Positions 1 to 13,300 of a stretch of DNA of 64,000 bases are shown piece after piece. Both the position numbers and the translations under genes were made by a program. This DNA is from Paragyromitra xinjiangensis (Eukaryota; Ascomycota; Pezizomycetes; Pezizales; Discinaceae). Each line of letters starts with the position of its first letter. Positions within the stretch are counted from its first letter, which is position 1. The notes beneath the pieces are model-generated. The model saw nothing but the letters and a program-made list of their open reading frames with translations. It searched no databases and was not told the DNA's origin. Location: the NCBI GenBank assembly GCA_038503065.1, contig JBCAMK010000005.1, positions 868,001 to 932,000 of the forward strand, in the 5' to 3' direction.

Positions 1-514
1 TTTGGTCTGCGTCAAAAGAGTCTAGAAGGATTCTATACGGGGATTAGTTAACGTCCACCCTGAAATCTAAAGCAAGTGTGCCATACGCCAACTTCCTCTT
101 CTCGGCGTCATCCTCCGCAAACCCCCCAGCGCTGCCATCCGCCAACACAGTTGTAGTACCATAATCATCCCTACCATCATCTTCCTCTTCATCGTTTCCC
201 CCGCCACCCCCGGACTGACCTCCCGCTATAGACGCGTTATCTCCGTTCCTTCCCGCGATCGCCGACGGTGATCGCGCAAACCGGTGCTCATCACCCCCTT
301 TCTCTTCAGGTGGAAACGACGTCTGTCGCAGCGGGTGAAGGTGCTTGCTTGATCCGACTCCGGGGGGCTGAAGCTGGCTGTTTTTGCGTGTCGGGAGCTT
401 GGGCTTTTTGTTGGATGTGGATGGGCCTGAGGGCGGAAGGGAGATGCGACGTTTGTGGGAGTTTGAGGGGCCAGGGATTGGTGCGGGGGGCGAGGAGGCA
501 GGGGGCGAAGACAT
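1..514 (-). CDS. TAF11: TFIID subunit TAF11, N-terminal part (cut by window edge)
   Basis: Taf11 is a histone-fold subunit of the general transcription factor TFIID in the nucleus; it pairs with Taf13. Exon 1 (87-514) encodes 142 residues plus two bases of a disordered leader. That leader is rich in Ser, Pro and Gly, has a basic KKPK stretch, the segment HPLRQTSFPPEE and a run of acidic residues. An intron at 33-86 (54 bp, GTATGG to TATAG, CTAAT branch) is removed, and exon 2 (1-32) reads on in frame. The junction then gives EKRKLAILLDSFDADQ, which fits the start of the Taf11 histone fold as I remember it in ascomycetes. Without splicing the frame ends in a stop inside the intron. The start is the ATG at 514. 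The rest of the histone fold lies left of the window. The identification rests on about 16 conserved junction residues plus the leader, so it is good but not certain. Confidence 0.8.
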
Positions 515-3500
515 TTGTTGGGGGAGTTTTGGCTTGATTGAGTTGCGTATTGTGGAGGAAGAGAAGTATTAGTGATGTGGGTGAGGTTGAGATTGACTCC
601 TGGAGTTGATGACTACTTTTGGATTAGGGCTTGCTTTGCGGCGGTGGTCGAGTTTGAAATGCTTGGGGGTTTGCGGCTGAACGGGACTGCATGTAAGTGA
701 ACTGGTTTCTTCGGCAAGGGAGAAATCCGATTCTGGATGTTGTAAAGTGGGAGGAGGGTCAAGGTTTATCTTGAAGAATCCTGGTCAGCTTTTAGTACCA
801 CTACGCGATGTGATTGGGCAGAATTTATCGAGGCTTCTAGAATAAGCCATAGCTTCTTTCAACCAACAACTGGAAGCAGAAACTGTTGTAGGACACATTT
901 TCCCCTGCAGCATCGTTCCTTCTACTGCATGTAAACTCTTTTTCATTTTTTTTTAAGTCGGCGTCGATGCTACCTACAGCAGCTTCCTTGACTAATATAG
1001 TCTGTGGAGGCAGGAACGTGTGCGAAGTAGAACCTTATGTATGACTGCAGACGCGGAAAAACACTCTCAGCTACACGGAGTGTGAAGACACGATGATCTT
1101 TAGTCTACACCGCTTTGTATCTCATTGCGGATCTATCTGGCTATTATAAACCTTCATCACGCATACTGCAGAGCGTTAAGTGGTGCCTCTGTAGTAGGTT
1201 TAAACGTCCGATTTCATGGTTTGTACAGACGACAAGTTAGCTTTCACATCACCCAAACCTGAGCAGGATCTTCCTACAAGATTACCTCTAGAGCCCGAAA
1301 AACTTGCAAGTAAATAAGGTTGTCGAAAAGCATTATAGGGCAAGGCGGATGGATACAGTATGAAGAGAAAGGCTACTGGTTGGGGCCAGCAGAGAGATCA
1401 CGCACATGTTTAAATATAGAGATTACATACTTAGTTAAATATCGAATTTAAGATCCCATTACGCGCGATCAGTCACAGGTAATTTCTACTGATCTAGTAT
1501 TTCAAAAGGTGGGTGAAAATAATGGCAATAGGAAACTGATGGCGAAAGTACCCAAGTACTTGACAGGTGGGCACCCCTGGGATATAGATACATGTGTCTA
1601 AGGTTAATGTGAACAGCTACTGAGCCACAGGTGTAATAGAACCCTATTCCAAAAACAGACTTCGGAGCACCTAACCACATGCTTAAAGATATCGTAGGCC
1701 ATCATTTTATCCATTCTTTTAAGATTCTCACGAACAACCTTGGAGATACGCTTCTCTTCTGCTCCCCGATTCCCTTATACGTCTGCTAGTCACTTCCTCT
1801 ATTCCACATTTACTTCGCATGTATCCTTCAAGCCTTCCCCCATCGCTTGCTACATGTATCTCCATCAAGTTGCCCTTCTACCAGTTTAACCCCAATGTTT
1901 TTAGAGCAATAGCAGGCCCATGCGATTCTCCGGATTCTCTACAGGGGCATTTATCCTCTTATGTCATTTATTCTAGCTACCGCTGGATTCAAGAATCCCC
2001 GCACAACCCCGTAAATCGCAACAAAATAGTAAGTTCCATCATTATATCTACCTATGGAGAAAAGTAATATTAACAGTTACATTTCAGCCCTCTAGGAAAG
2101 ATAGAACTGGGCCCAAAGCTGTGGCTAAAATGCATCAAAAACGTCCCGTTCGATGTTCCTCTAGCGTTAATCCCCATGGCCATTAGAAGTGCTGAGGAAG
2201 TTCCTTGATACTCCCATGTTGGAACTCGCGCTGTTGAATTTAGGCAACAAGCTTGAACCAACCAAAGCAGAAACCATGAGTGAGTACAAATCATATAAAA
2301 ACAAGTGGGAATCCCACTTCAATACAGCCGAAAGTTTTATGGGTTTCGCAATGGTCATACAGTTTACAGCCCTGCTTTTACGTATGGTTCACACGTACAT
2401 AAACACCTCACCACCGCAACCACAAGCTCGACTACAAGACGCCAGACATATCTCATTTTTTACAATCTGACAACCAAAAGCTGTTAATTAGCTCAAGCGG
2501 ACAGCATCACTAGACGCTTGGTATACTGAGGGACTCAGGAAGACAATTTTTGAGGAAATAAGGAGATAAAGAAGGTATACCCTCAGACTAAAGGCGCCAA
2601 GCTAAACTCGCAGGAGGGGAGGAAAGGGACAGGGAGGGACCCCCATAAAGAGGAAGAAAAGGCCACCTAAGAAGCCTCAGGGATATCCGCCAATTGCCGC
2701 TAGCGACCCCAGGTGTATAACAAACTCTTCCATCTTATGCAAGGACAAAACGACCGCTAGCACCGCAGCTTTACGCAAGTCTAATGTGAAAGCAACTCCA
2801 TAAAACCAACTCGTCACAAAATATCAGCAGTTTGTTGAGTCCCAGCTAAAATTATGGAAAAGGGGAAGCATTTAGCGCCTTATCATTGATGTCCCCGGCA
2901 ACACCAGTAGCAAGGCCCTTGTACCCTATGATCTCCTCAAATAGCTCTTTCAGAGGAGATTGAAATTTCCAAGCCTTAATGTGGGGCGGCCGACTACCTA
3001 GGCGTACACGGGGCCGGCCAGGAGAAAGATGAATATAGTTCTCTTTCAGAACATATATATGAAGGACTTCAGTAATCAACTAGATTGGCCAAGACTAATC
3101 TGAGCTGACTTGAACCATTTCAAAGTGGTGGAAGCATGGTTTATGCAGCTGGCAGGTGAGGGATCAGAATTAACATCAGCTACAGCGGATCACATCTTTT
3201 CAAGGCTAAGGGCGCCATTATAGTAGGCCTTATAATCTCACCCCTCGGTGTTATTGATATTGTACCAACTTGTCCAAGCAATCGCATGTACGCATCCACC
3301 TGTCACCATTTTACCGAAGGTGTGCAACAAGGTATTCGCAGTCACATGGCGCTCGTCTCAAACCTCAACTGGATTTTGCTTCTACCGCCTACACAGGGAA
3401 TCAATATCTCCTATCAAAGGCTATATGTTTAAACCTAAAGCAGAGAACAGCTCCTCCTTTCTTTAAAGAGAAAATCTAATATAAATAAGAAGGAGGTTAT

Positions 3501-3791
3501 GGATGCACGCAAATATAACTTATCATATCTTGTCACTCGGGTCAACTCCGACATTAGTTTTCACGCACGTGATAGGAGCAACCATCCGACTAAACTTGAC
3601 TTCTCTTTGGCATTCATACTATAATCCAAGAAGATACATCAATCGATGACCTTGTTACTCCTTCGGAGTGTCTGACAATCAACATACGGACTTTTTATGA
3701 ACACAGATAATGTGTACGGTTGGTAGCAAAGTTCGCACGAGAACTGTTACAGCTAGGATGAGTAGTATACAAGGATATTTCAGAAAAAATC
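515..3791. other. Gene-poor stretch
   Basis: I see no supported gene here. Open frames are short, lack conserved motifs and are not joined by convincing splice signals. A TACATGTA octamer lies at 1851-1858. The first few hundred bases should contain the TAF11 promoter, but no TATA box is obvious. Confidence 0.5.
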
Positions 3792-4184
3792 CTAGTGCAA
3801 CAGAGCGGAAAAAGGTAGCCGTTTTAGCCTAAACTGAAACTTCCGCTGGCGCGAAATACCACGCAAAACTAGCCTTATGATGTTAGCATAGCTAGCTATA
3901 GCTAGGCTATGCTGGTAGAGGGCGTTGATAAAAATGCGCACAAGCACACCTCCATCGGGGTGCCTGGACTTTACTGGAATCAATGTAATACGTATCACTA
4001 AGTTCCTCATCATCGACCTCATTCTCAGTATCGTCTCTTCTGGAGTTTGTGGGGGGGGACTCGCTGCGCCGCCATTCCTACAGTCACGAGTATCTAGTGA
4101 CAATTCTGCGACCTCGTGCGGAGGAGTAGGAGGCGGAACTGCCTGTAGGCAGACATCAAAGTTGACCTGACCAGGAGACTCCAT
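3792..4184 (-). CDS. Unrecognised ORF, 130 codons, doubtful
   Basis: An ATG-initiated frame encodes 130 residues. The first 60 look protein-like, with a PPPTPPHEV segment and an acidic, Pro-rich stretch ending in PPPQTPEETI. The remainder is basic and hydrophobic with no motif I recognise. The Pro-Thr-Pro wording is reminiscent of the Myb gene at 5791-7329, but this is not strong enough to call them related. An imperfect palindrome at 3885-3913 (arms AGCATAGCTAGCTA and TAGCTAGGCTATGCT) overlaps its 3' half, which argues that this half may be non-coding. It may be the first exon of a degenerate gene or chance. Confidence 0.25.
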   Translation of the reverse strand: MESPGQVNFDVCLQAVPPPTPPHEVAELSLDTRDCRNGGAASPPPQTPEETILRMRSMMRNLVIRITLIPVKSRHPDGGVLVRIFINALYQHSLAIASYANIIRLVLRGISRQRKFQFRLKRLPFSALLH

Positions 4185-5790
4185 AATTTCAGAGATAACC
4201 CGAGACTGATTACTTCATTCTCTTAGACTTAGCGAACGAGAGGAGGTTGTAGAGGAAAAACAGGTAAGGTAATACCTCAAAAGGCCTTAAGCAGAAACCG
4301 GGTGATGGAGGGATGGTTTCCTAACAAGGAATAGGTGTCAACTAACACAGTAATAGTTGCTTAGGTTAAAGAACCTATACTACTCGTCGTACCCCTAAGT
4401 CCTATAGATCCATTGCACATTGAATAACTGCACTAAAGGCGCGTTAAAGTCCCAAGGAAAGAAACGATACACCAAAAAAACCACTAAAGGCAATTTGACA
4501 TGATTGTGTACCCACAATATATCATAACAACCTTGAAAAAATAGGCTAGGAACAAACAAGCCAAAACCTAAGCCCCTTCTCTGCCACTCTATCTTTACCC
4601 TTCGCTCTAGTCTAAAATTTCTTTCCGAGTAGTGTATTTATAGGAAATTCCTCTCATAGGTATACATCACATGTATTAAAGATGGATAATGCTAGTCCTT
4701 GTTCAGCTAGCTACTTATGGTTGTTTATATCGCGCTTCCAGACTCCTAAAAGTCGGGAAGCATGCGCATAAACCGTTATCCCAAAGCTGCAATCTTTTGG
4801 CGTTACCGTATCGACTGTTATTGCTGGCTTACGCAAACCCTCCATGAGTAGCAGGGCGCGTCTAGGAGACATCTAGCGCGGGATAGATTCCACAGCCGAA
4901 AAGACACTCTTGTTGTTAGTTTTGGGCCCAACCTCTCCACATGTTACAGTCGTAATATTCAAGTACCCGAAATCTCGCAAATCCAAAAATCTAGCCTCGA
5001 TCCCCGCAATCTAGCATACTCCAACAGCAGTTGTACAAACACGCACACACAAGCATGTTTCATGTTCCCGGATCCCCTAACCCGTCGGGTAGAAGCGTTT
5101 CGAGATCCTGCCGCTCTCTGTGGGTCACATCTACTTTACGCTCAGCTCGCCACTAGATCTCACAACGTGCACATCTATACCAGGGCGCGTGCACGATGAT
5201 GTGAAGAGGCAAGGCAAAAGTTTAATGGTACTCCGTAATGATATTGCTGTTCCGTCTAGTTTATCTATTTTTAAGATCATTGCCCATCCAAGAGATCAAA
5301 ATTCACCGAATCGCGTGTAACGTTCAAGTCCATCAAAGCCAATGAAAATTCTTCCACCATCCCATCTCCGGCCCCCACCCAACCCCATGTTTCACAACGA
5401 TCGTACGTAGCCGCAAATTTTTCCTGCGTTGGATGGGAGGATGGAAAGGCCAACAATTTAAAGCCCACCGATAATGCTGTCCGGTTAGATGAAGAAAGAA
5501 AAAAACTCAAAAGACATTTAGCTCGCTAGGAAACAGGAAAAAAGAGAAAATTGCCGTTTCCATAATAATAAAAATGCATGACGTGAACAAGCTAAGAAGT
5601 AACAAAAAACAGAACAAAACCAACAATAGGAAATTCTATAAACTTTGAGCGGAACAAAGGAAGCCAAAAGATGAACGGAGAACCATGCTGTGTCTAAATC
5701 CCGCCCCAAGAATATGTTGTCCAATCTATTTCGATGACAGTAAGAGAACCCATCTAAATTCATGCTTGTACCGATGCAGGCGGAGAAGAG
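4185..5790. other. Gene-poor stretch
   Basis: I see nothing supportable here. Frames are short and AT-rich, and there is no inverted-repeat element I could delimit. Confidence 0.45.
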
Positions 5791-7329
5791 CTACTCGGCC
5801 ATCTGGAGAATGCCAGGCGCTGCTGCCCAATATGCCCCAGTGGAATTTTGCGAGAACGCGTGTTGATCTTGGACACGATCTATGATGTTGTCCCAGTCTT
5901 TTTCCAAGGCAAAATTCAGTTCATCCGACAAGTGGCTTCTCACAAGTAGGCTCGGAGGTTAGCCCAGGAGCACCTCCAGCAAAGATATAGCGGCAGTACT
6001 CACGCAATTGTCTTTTTCTTGGGTATCCCGAAGCCGACAGCGCATTCCACGTCACTGTTTAATTCCCAGCTTCTGATGGTGAGACGGTCACCTACTGGAG
6101 ACCCCGCTGGTGAAGGCTCATGGGACAGTCCGGGAACCAGGTCATCGGTCGGGATGCGAAGCTGCAGGGGTTCGTAGTACCTGCAAGCGTGGATCAGCAC
6201 GATCAAAAGAAAAAGAAAATACGCGAAACTGAGAGTAGTAATCAAAAGCAAATGTACGAATGTATGCGCACGCATGTACCGTATATGTTCAACGGTTATC
6301 ATCTTATGCATACCTTTTGCTGTCATCGTTACCACAGCCTTGTTTGCTTTTCTGATCAAGGAAGGCCTCTTTGGAACACTGAATTTCTCGGTACTTCCTC
6401 CTGCATTCTTCCACATCTTTCCCGTGAAACAAGCCGGCAATTTGGTACCATCCCTACAGGATAATTTCTAATAAGCACTAGCCCAAAATCGACGTCAAAG
6501 TATACAAGATCGATGACGACTGCTAAAGAAAAGTGTAGAAGGCAAACACCAATGTCAGACATGATCAACCTACCAATTTAACACCACTTTCGCAAACGAG
6601 TATCAATAGATCCGTCTCATCTGCTGTCCAGGTATCATATCTGTTGAAGGGGCTGTGATGCGAAGGCAGTTCACTTTGAGATAAGCCAGCATATATCTTA
6701 GCTTTGCGACGTCGAGGAGATGGAGGCGGCCCACTAGGTGGAGTTGGTGGATCTCGCCGGGAAAGATCACTGAGTATACCTCTACGGCAGGGAGAGGATG
6801 GAGGTCCACTTGGTGGTGTTGGGGGGTCTTCGCGGGAAAGGGAATTGAAACCACACAAACCACCGCTACGGCTAGGAGTTGACTGTGGCCCAACTAAAGA
6901 GTTAGGAGAACCATGGCGAGGAAGTGAATGGTATATATCAGCTTCATAGAGGTGAAGATCTGGTGGCGGCCCATTCAGAGAGTCACGGCAAGATAATGCA
7001 CTGAAAATTTCCGCACCCCTGCGACGAGGTGTTGGCGGAGGAGCACGAGGAGGAGTTGGAGGATCAGACTTCGACAGTTCATTATGCACCCTGCGGTGCG
7101 GGGTTGGAGGCGGGCCTCTGGGAGGGGTGGGTGGATCTGATCGAGAGAGAGAGTTGATGCCGGACGGTATCACCAATGGCTGTGGGCTGTGCGTCATTGA
7201 TAGAGTGTCGGGAGATGGCGAAAATAAACGCAATGGCATGTCTCCAGCTCCCTCTGGGATTACATGCCGAGGGATATTTTCTCCGGATACAGGAGCTGAA
7301 ATAAAAGTGATTGGTTCGAGCAGTGGCAT
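5791..7329 (-). CDS. Myb/SANT-domain protein with proline-rich repeats
   Basis: Four exons on the minus strand (6574-7329, 6314-6453, 6004-6180, 5791-5938) join in frame to encode 406 residues. Introns are 6454-6573, 6181-6313 and 5939-6003, all GT-AG. Residues about 60-225 hold repeats of a unit built on LSRxDPPTPPxGPPPxPxRR: four clear copies and two decayed ones. Residues 231-276 form a Myb/SANT-like helix bundle: W234, W254 and Y273 sit at the spacing of the three core aromatics, and the segment ends CRRKYREI. Intron 1 splits this domain, and it is only visible after splicing. The C-terminus is acidic and helical. By family, a single Myb/SANT repeat suggests DNA or histone binding in the nucleus; the target cannot be told. 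A hydrophobic stretch that one frame shows at 6181-6313 belongs to intron 2, so this is not a membrane protein. Exons 3 and 4 rest on splice signals and frame only. Confidence 0.7.
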
Positions 7330-10300
7330 TTCGGAAAGTGTGAGCTATACCGACCAGTGGGACGAGTAGATAGTGAATTTATGCAGCTTTTTCTTTTTTT
7401 TTCTCAATAAGTAATCGAGAGCAAGGTCGTAGTCAAGTGATTGAAGTCAGTCGAACGGGGGTATGTGGGCAGATATAGCGATAGGCAATACAGGACGCAA
7501 TCGTAAATTCCAACGAGGCAGAAACAGAACGGCAGCTTAAAGGCAAGGACAAGATTGAACGCGAGCAAAGAGAAGCTGGGTGGGTTCAGGTTAAGTACTC
7601 GTGAAAGGTATGAGTAAGAGAACCTTTGGCAGACCCCCGCCGTCTGCACCGACCCACCCCAACGATAGATGATTATGATACAGACGAGAAATAACTGGGG
7701 TTTAGACGGAATATCGCAGCGGTTGGTAGAGAGCGGATCGAGTGAGCAGCAAAAAAAGAAAGAGAAAGAAGAAAAAAAAGTGCCGAAGCCCCAAAGTGAA
7801 AACATATTGGCTCGGAGAGAGGGGGACAGAAACGTTTCGTGCAGAGGACACCAACCAGGTCACATCCCTTGCTGGGTAACATCGTCTGCCTTGCTCGGCT
7901 GCGTGATGCCTGCCCGCCTTTCTAGTTTCCAGAGAGCGATTCGCTGTTCTGGGTTCGGCTGCAATGTTTGTGGGTGTATTATACTATCCATGACATAAAT
8001 CGGACATTTTCCCAGCTTGTCTCTATTTTTCGCTAGCCTCTAAGTCTCGGCGTATCCTCTAGCTGCTTTGGCAGTTTACCCACAAATCACGGCCGAAACC
8101 GCTAAATAAAATACCCCATACAGTCGTGGAGGTGGCGGTGGGTAGGTGTGGTATGTGAGGGCCTAGCGTAATTCCATTAGATAGGACGAGATAGACATGG
8201 ATTGGGTAGAGCCAAAGGAATATCGATATGCTAGGCAAAACGAGGATTTCTACTATCAAAATAAGGAAAGGCGTGGGGTGGAACTTTGGATATGACAGTA
8301 GATTGGTTTGCAGGGGTTTTCTTGGGATCCCGACATGTGGGAGGGAACCAACCTACGGGTGACTCGGACTGCATCCGTCTCTTTTTATGTTTCCTTTCTT
8401 TTTCTTCCCACTTACTCCTCTCCATAATGAGATGGTACATGTATGTATGTCCGAGATCGCCATGTAACTGGGATTTTTAGTGGACTCGAGCCATAACTCG
8501 AATGAGCGACATTGACCCAATATTGCTAACAAGTCAGCACAGCACCAGTATGTGGACTGCTCTTTAGACATCTATTCCAGTCTAAACAGGCGGTCCAGAC
8601 AGTAACTGACGATACCTGAAGTCAGCCATAAATAGTATTTATAGTATTCAGCCAGTCACTACCAACAAACTTTCTGTACGCCCCCGACCCGCCGATAACA
8701 AAGACGAAGCAATTCTGACCGATGTTTCCCAACGCACCCGCATCCCGCATATTTCACAATTTATGCCTGTCGTCTTGAGACATCTCAGAATTCGGGCAGA
8801 AAAATAACATTCCCAAACCATAGCATCGGATCAAGCCATCTCGTTACCAGTTTCATGTCCAGTTAGTACCCACGCCAAGCTAAGGTTTGGGTCTGTGTGG
8901 AGCGACCTTGCGGTGAGAATGGCTGTAGGAAGTATTTAGAGCCGCAGCTTCTGAGATCAAGGATCCTGCCCCAGATTAGCGGGTGCATCGTTACTCGACA
9001 GGATTTGCACCCCAACCGCTCGTCAATTCAAGAAAACAGGAGACGAGATGAAAATCCTGAACTAATTCGACTGGTTATGCCGAAGAATCCCATGTTTGTT
9101 GGCCATAGAAATGGATGCAGGTTTTGTTCAGGGTGATGTTATTTAATGCCCAGACCCCCAAATCTGCGAAGCTGGGGAACTTGTCCGGACATGGCTAGCG
9201 CGTATACCCGCTTCGAGCCTCACTCCCTAAATTCTCGAAACCCCAAATAGGATCAAAGGAAAAAAGACTACCAGTGGCTAACCAGTCAGGACAATAATTT
9301 TCGGCATTCAGCATATACCTACCTATTCCCAAAATCTTGGTCGTTCGCGGGCAGTGATGGCGACTGCTCTGGGATAATTCCTTTTTTCCTGTGCTCTCGG
9401 TCCTTTCTTTCGGGTTGGCGAATCGGTTGTGGCTTTCGCCAAACGTCGAAAACACCGGATGCTTGATCCCCCAGAAAGTAAGCACCCTTCTTTTATCCTT
9501 CCACGCAATTGCAACGCAAGTCACTCGAACCGGGCCGTACCCGAACGTCAGAACCATGCTATCGTTTAATTACTTAGTGTAAAATTCGCATAGACTAAAC
9601 TGAATATATCCTAGCATCTTTTTGGGACATAACCTGGTGGCTTGGGAAAGGCTTCTGGAACAAATCCGGGTCAACGGCGTTCCCGAGAGATGGTGATATC
9701 ATGACATCCTTGCGAGTGTTGAATTCTAGAGCTATGGAGATCGCTTCGTAGCCTTCCCCCTCAGGAAAATTGTCCTGTTCGCAGGCCGTGAAACATGTCT
9801 CTCTTTTGTTTCAATTTCTATCAAAACTTCCTTAGGGAACAATACATTTGGTTCATCAAAGTGCTCGCGCAGCAATTTTCTACCCAAGAGCCTCCTGCAA
9901 CATGAATCACTACCGTGCATGTATGCATACCCGAATACCAGGCCAAAGACCTGGAGCGTACAGGTTTCGGAACGAACAATCGGATCAAACGGCGAAGCCG
10001 GGTACCAAACTTCGCCTATTTGGCCCCTAGGGTATATTTTCCTGTTCCTTTCATCTCGACATACGATGTTCAGCTCTGGTTCTACACGTGGTTATCGAGG
10101 ATTAGGCTAGGATCCGAGAACCTCTCTAAAGTAGAAAGTGGCAGCTCCATCCGGTAAGTATTGTACGGGGCCCCGGTGTACAGTCGTTAGTGCCGGGTGT
10201 ATGTGCTAGATAGATACATGTAGCCAGCGTATTGCAAGAAGCCCATCACCCAACACGCATATACACTCGCCGCATCAAATTTCCCAAGAAAGCTCGCGTG

Positions 10301-13300
10301 GCTAAATTCTTTACCCTCCAGGGACGCCCGTTGCGTTAGACGTCACAGCATTTGCTACGTTACACGTGTCGGCCGGAGAATTCTTAGTATCCACCATACA
10401 GATATAACCCGATATTAACTACTCCTACCCATGCAAGAAATACCTCATCCAACTCACTAAGCCCCTCCCTCAAGATGAGTATATTCCAATTATTCAGCAA
10501 TAATGACTGGATCAGGCGTGGGTGATATTGAGTGGTACTCAATGAACTCCCGGGAACTTCTTGCTGCGCCGTATAAAAACCGATTATACTTCCCGTGCAC
10601 GTGTCCATATTATATCTGCGACAAATATACCATAAATATCGCCCTGGTGTAGCTACCGCCTGCGCATAGCCTGAAAACTACAAGTTACCCTTCTAATACC
10701 ATTCCAAATACTGCTATCCGTTAGGAGAGGGATGATTGCGTGCTGATGGGGAATAACGCGACTGATACCACCAATAGCATGATAATGCCATACAGAAACA
10801 ACGACAATGATGTGATGGCGATCAAACAGTGAAGCTACTATTGCCCGAGGTTATTATGATAAGCACTGAGTGTCTCGTTAACCCATCGGAATGCTGATTA
10901 GTGTGTCACCAGCATTCCAGCTAATACATGCACCTTATCTTCCTTTCAGAGTGGCAATTGACGAAAGGCTTCTAGTCTCAAGCTTTCGCGGTTATCGTCA
11001 GAAAAACTATGAATTCAAAGGAGAAATAAACATCGAGACAGTGAAGTGCTTCCTAACCAATGAAAATGCACTTCAAACATGCCACAGTGCTAAATTCAAC
11101 GGGTTAGGGTTATTTGTTACTAATTACGGGTGGTCTGGGCATTGTCGTGCCACTGCAACCAGATTACCCGCATGTGAGCAGGATTAACGGTTTTGTGATG
11201 TGGGAACAACCAATAGAAGTAGCTTTCTGTTTTTCTAGGTTTCCAATCTCTGGAAAATGTGGGGTAATAGACTAATCTAGACATGCCTGCTTTTCTCGTG
11301 TTGTTATTCCTTGAGGTTTTCCCGTGATTCTAGAACTACGCAAATACCCATGTCAACGGTATCAACGGGAATAGAGAAAATATTACACACAAAAGGCGGC
11401 CGCTAGCATAAAAGCACCTGGGTAGGTTTTCTGAGTGGGTAAAAAAAGAACGAAAAGTACTATTCCGCCGCGATGACTGAAACTCACGACTGATGTAAAT
11501 ACTTCTAGAAAGATCAGCTGCATGCGCATGCGTGTGTGCGTAGGCGAAAGGAAACTAAATAGTGATAGAATTATGTTATGCCGGACGAGTGCCATGTTTT
11601 ACATACATAAGATCTTGTTTGAAAATGGTATGTTTACCCGGGGGGAGACGATAACGGAAAGAAGATACAGGCTTATCGCTCAGAGACAAGTTCTAATCAC
11701 AGAGCTTAGGCTGCTTGGAGGGCTTCTACTGGTGTGAGGTCGGTGGCAGCTTTCCTTGGTACTTGAACCTTGACCCCATTCATACCCCTCACCCTACATA
11801 TCTCCTTTCTATCCTTTTTCTCGGCGCATAAGTCCGAGCATGCAAATAGAACGCTCCCAACTTGGTTCGCTATATTTCAAATCTTACATACAAGAATAAA
11901 ATAACATCATTATTACAAATTAGTTCTTTTTGATTGCTGGGATATGGTGAACAAATTTGGCGTATTTGATTTTCGAGGGCTTGATACATAAGTGGACATT
12001 TGCGGTGTGGGGGCCGGTTGTGAATTTTTGGTATTTGAGGTGATTTATTCGGCATTGCGGCTACCAGGTGCGTGGGATATAGAAGTGTAATAAGAATGCA
12101 AGTGGAGCGTGTAAAGTGAAGCAATCCACAGACTGCAAGTGGGGGCATATGTAGAGGGATCTATAGATTACTCATGAATGTTGTGGAAACTCAGAAGCGA
12201 ACTTTAGCGAGTATGAAATCGGTCTAGGCCCCAACCAATGGGATAAGAGAAGCTGGTAGCGTCATTTACTAATTCTGCGGTATCTTTGGAACCAACCGGT
12301 GTTTATAGAATGGATGGCTCTGCCCGCGTGATGACGAGTGACTACCTATGATTCCGGTCAATCGGAGAATTCAAGACAGCTGGGATAACACCGTCGATTC
12401 GTTGACCAAGGAATAGATTCTTGGACAAGGGACAGGATCTGCGTTTGAATCGTTGGTTGCAATTTTGCAACAATTTTGGCACGATGAGGCGACGTTGTAG
12501 TGCAGTAGTGGTACAGACGGCAACGAATCAGAGGTCCTACAGCAATGCTCCCACTCCAGCGCTGCCGAAAAATCATCCGATGGCCAGCTGCAGGCTGCGA
12601 TGGGTCATCGCCGTCACTGGATGCAGATCACCTGGTACAGGTAAGTTTTGACCTGAGGATGCTTCATTCTCCTTTATAATACGGAAACGAGTGATACGTG
12701 TTGATTGGATATCTTGTAAACTTTAGGTCTAACTCCGATTGTGCAGCGCCATGACATAAGATTTTCGCCTCCCAATAATCACAAAGTGAGTATTTACGGA
12801 GAGTACCTCTTCTTCTGGGGTTGAGTGGAACGTTAGAATTTTAAATTAAACATTATCGTTTTCACCGAGGCATTTACCGCAGCAGAAACTCAAAAAGGGG
12901 TCAATGAATGCTCTGGTATTTAAGCATCACCCGAAGGAATTCCAATTGGGCTTGCTCGACTATAACCAAAGTGCAAACATGATTGGGGATAGGCCACTAA
13001 GTAATGCATGCGCATACAAGGAGTCACAAAAACAAAACAAATTTTTTTCCAATACTGCAGCAAATTTCTACCAACCATCTTTCCGAGTGCCAGGACATGA
13101 TGAGACCGCTGTCTAACCTCGGGATAACCGAAATTTATTTAGTCTACTAGCATTATCGCTTGACCCACTTTGCGCTTTTATCTTGCTTTTTTAGTTGGGG
13201 TTCTATTTCTAACTCGCTATCCATTACCAAGTGCCTGTTAAACTTGTAGTCAAGAATCAAAAAAAAAAAAATAGTGCGTTTTGCGTTTTGGCCCCCTGGA

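Noticed and set aside
6181..6313. Transmembrane segment suggested by one reading frame in the Myb gene
   Set aside because: The segment falls in an intron with good GT and CAG borders; splicing it out keeps the frame and continues the protein.
7404..7805. 133-codon hydrophobic minus-strand frame
   Set aside because: The hydrophobicity comes from a T-rich strand upstream of the Myb gene; there is no gene-like context or motif.
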